This document shows positions 61,741 to 64,000 of a stretch of DNA of 64,000 nt, piece by piece. The stretch spans positions 7,402,560 through 7,466,559 of the forward strand of contig CM046293.1 of NCBI GenBank assembly GCA_025267735.1. The letters are read 5' to 3'. Numbering within the stretch: the first letter of the stretch is position 1; every line of letters starts with the position of its first letter. This stretch comes from Mactra quadrangularis. Its lineage: Eukaryota > Mollusca > Bivalvia > Venerida > Mactridae. Below the pieces are notes generated by a model. It did no database searches. It saw only the letters and a list, made by a program, of their open reading frames with translations, and was not told the origin of the DNA. The translations under genes and the position numbers were made by a program.

Positions 61741-62053
61741 GCCGCCCGGCTACCTTAGTTGGTACCTAACAAGTGTACTGATCGAGGGGTCGTGGGTTAG
61801 ATTCCCGGGCGGTGCATACTTTCGTAGAGATTGGTCATGAAATTATTTCTACGGCAATTCTCCCTCCTACCAATGATTTTGTATTATAAGACAGTTGTCA
61901 ATCACTGACGAAAGTATGCACTTAGTAGTTGGTTAACAGCTAGATCTAGAGATTTAGCCTTTCCAGGAAAATTGAGTAGGTTGACTGACCACCGTTATAT
62001 GACCTATACAATGTGTTGCTACGGCGTTAAACCTAACAAACAAACAAACAAAC
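61741..62053 (+). mobile_element. Full-length tRNA-derived SINE (family S1), plus strand
   Basis: The head GCCGCCCGG pairs with CCCGGGCGG near 61803-61812. It has A box TACCTTAGTTGG (61751-61762) and B box GGTTAGATTCC (61795-61805, one base off consensus). The body (ACTTTCGTAGAG, CTCCTACCAATGATTT, TAGTTGGTTAACAGC, TTTAGCCTTTCCAGG, GAGTAGGTTGACTGACC) ends GCTACGGCGTTAAACC and an AAAC-repeat tail. Compared with the copy at 54708-55004 it has an extra ~30 bases (near 61885-61918) that repeat CGAAAGTATGCA. An exact 11 bp target duplication flanks it. Confidence 0.93.
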
Positions 62054-62064
62054 ATGATACAGTT
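62054..62064. repeat. Target-site duplication ATGATACAGTT (right)
   Basis: This is the right-hand partner of 61729-61739. Confidence 0.9.
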
Positions 62065-62814
62065 CATGTGTATAGTTCTACTTATAATTTCATCAAATAC
62101 CTTATTGACAAGGACAAAATTTAAATGATGTAATTTATAATAAAGATGCAGACTCATATTTATAGATAAGTGAGACCACACACCCAATCCTAGAACAACA
62201 CGTTTAAACAGAACACGTGTGCCATAAAGAACATTTAAAATCAACGTTTTAAATGCCAGGCGTGGCCGGCTCCTTAAGTTCTCTTTCCCTACCTTAATAA
62301 ATGGCTGGAAGATTTAGCGACTGAAACAATATAATGTACTCATATTTGCATACACAAGTACAAGTAATAACTTTCAGTTAATGACTTGCAAACACACATT
62401 CCTTGCTCGTGACAGTATGTGTCCTGTATCTTAGCAACTAGTGTGTTTGTCCTACTTTATGACACCTATTAAGTTCTAAAAAGGTGCTAAACTGTTGTTT
62501 CTATCACATCATTCCAAAGCGTCTGACCTTCTATCGCATACGTTACTATATATACATAAACTGGTGTCAACCTTATGTCAGTTTGGAATTCAAGAGACAA
62601 TGTGATATTGTATGACTAACGCGTTTGCATTGCACCAAACTCCGTATGCCCGCTGTCATAGGATATCATGTTATCGCACAGGGGCTCGTGGTCAGGTGAC
62701 CTTACTGTCTATCAATCAATGGAAAACGCTCGTTTATACGAAACATCATAATATATATATTAAATGTCATCAGCTGCGTGTTCAGTAACGACTGTTAGCT
62801 AACGTTACGTGTAC

Positions 62815-62921
62815 GGGAGAACTCAACCCGAAGACAACTCAACCCGTGCATAACTCAACTTAAAGTTGGGACAACTCAATCCGTTAGAAGGGGATTAAGT
62901 TGTCTCGGGTTGAGTTGTTCC
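62815..62921. repeat. Foldback of AACTCAACCCG repeats
   Basis: AACTCAAC starts at 62819, 62835 and 62851 (16 bp spacing), with AACTCAATCC at 62873. The right arm (62895-62921) contains GGGTTGAGTTGTT and is the near reverse complement of the left arm (62815-62842). The segment can form a long imperfect hairpin. Confidence 0.75.
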
Positions 62922-64000
62922 GACACTTCCGTTACGGAATGTTTTTGAACGTTGTGGGTAGCTGAACACGCTGCTGAATTTCTGTCTTTGAGATTGCGAT
63001 TTCTGAGCTAGTGGTATTGTGTTCTCCATGAACTGTGGCAGAATGATTTATTTGTAGAAATTGTGTTATTGGTATCATAATAGCAGAGTCAGCCCAATGC
63101 TACGGGCTTGTCTGATGTAAAATCACCGAATACGACATAATCAGATCGGAATAGAAAACATTTTATATTGCATGAAGCCTATCAAGTGAAATAATAAAAC
63201 TATATATTCGTAAACGTATATTTAAGTATTTTAATGAAATATTATAGCATTTTTAACAACTTATCCATAATGACAACAATGTGTCAAAACACACTGCTTT
63301 TTAGTATAATCTTTTACCTTTAGATACGAGTTTTCAAGACTGAACTGAGTTAAGACCACGAAATCAATTTTTAATCATTAAAACCTCGGATACTGCATTA
63401 GAACTGTGCTTACACTGTAAAGTGATTTAAGCATATAATTCTATAAAACACTGATTGTTCTAAACCAATCTATACCGATTTGTCCATTTAATATTGCCCT
63501 AAAATCCATTATTTAGTTTTATAAGTAGCATACAAGAATTGGCTAAAAAATAGCGACTGTACCTAAATACAACAGTAAATGTTGAAATGAAATTGTTTAC
63601 AGACACGCGTATGCAAATAAATAAATGCATTTTGGTAATTGTCTACTAATGCATTAAGTGAACTTAATTGGTGAAAGGAAGTGGCCTACATTTTAAGCGA
63701 ACTTCTTCTTAAAGCCCCTTTTACACGTCGTAATCATTCCCTCATTTTTAAAACCTTAAAATAGTATACATACGTATATTCTTAATTCTAAATATCAACA
63801 ATTGAATTCTACATTCAGTTTAGATCAAAATTCACTTTTAAATGTTAAGTATAGCCCATTTTTCTAAACTGTCAAAGTTTGAATAATTTAACGGTGATTG
63901 AGTTCACACTATCGCAATATCACGAGTGTTAGACAAAGAACCCGAAAGTCTACGTGAACTTATTCAGGTTTTGACAGTTGAGAAAAAAAGGAACTGTTAA
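62922..64000. other. AT-rich DNA without recognisable gene
   Basis: No open frame of note, tRNA-like sequence or mobile-element end is visible to the end of the window. Confidence 0.4.

Overview
The window looks like a gene-poor, repeat-rich stretch of an animal nuclear genome. It is strongly AT-rich, has no bacterial-type coding density, and has no open frame longer than 333 codons. The sequence shows full-length tRNA-derived SINEs with AAAC or AAAT tails and 11-12 bp target duplications, several short inverted-repeat elements, and one intact-ended LTR retrotransposon. This combination suits an invertebrate, perhaps a bivalve or other mollusc, but the phylum is an inference. I find no host gene that I can name. 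Most short open frames are chance or shadow frames in AT-rich DNA.

Layout: (1) 1-1390 is plain AT-rich DNA with one hairpin. (2) About 1395-13095 holds two diverged copies (P1, P2) of a roughly 5.5 kb unit in direct tandem. P1 has gained a 78 bp TA-flanked element and a 684 bp element with a 9 bp target duplication. P2 has gained a segment with a decayed SINE. The matching empty site survives in the other copy. (3) About 14220-57400 holds three diverged direct copies (A, B, C) of a roughly 12 kb unit. A carries an internal ~2 kb duplication, a SINE and two small inserted elements. C carries an internal ~0.95 kb duplication. (4) Between A and B lie a 5272 bp LTR retrotransposon (27135-32406) and a 703 bp terminal-inverted-repeat element (32508-33210). 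(5) 57400-64000 is unique-looking DNA with a full-length SINE, a tRNA-like sequence and several foldback elements.

The LTR retrotransposon is the best-defined object. Its two 352 bp LTRs read as identical, it has a 5 bp target duplication (ATAAG), a primer-binding-like site and a purine tract, and each LTR has a TATA box and an AATAAA. Its only recognisable protein region is a retropepsin-like domain with one in-frame stop, followed by the linker that normally precedes reverse transcriptase and then a basic tail. No reverse transcriptase, RNase H or integrase is visible. It therefore looks like a recently mobilised non-autonomous element that depends on enzymes encoded elsewhere.

The other notable signals are a 10-bp-phased CGTAACRRAA array inside the inverted-repeat element, and short blocks that stay nearly identical between units whose flanks have drifted. 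The blocks suggest local gene conversion or constraint. All identity statements are by eye.
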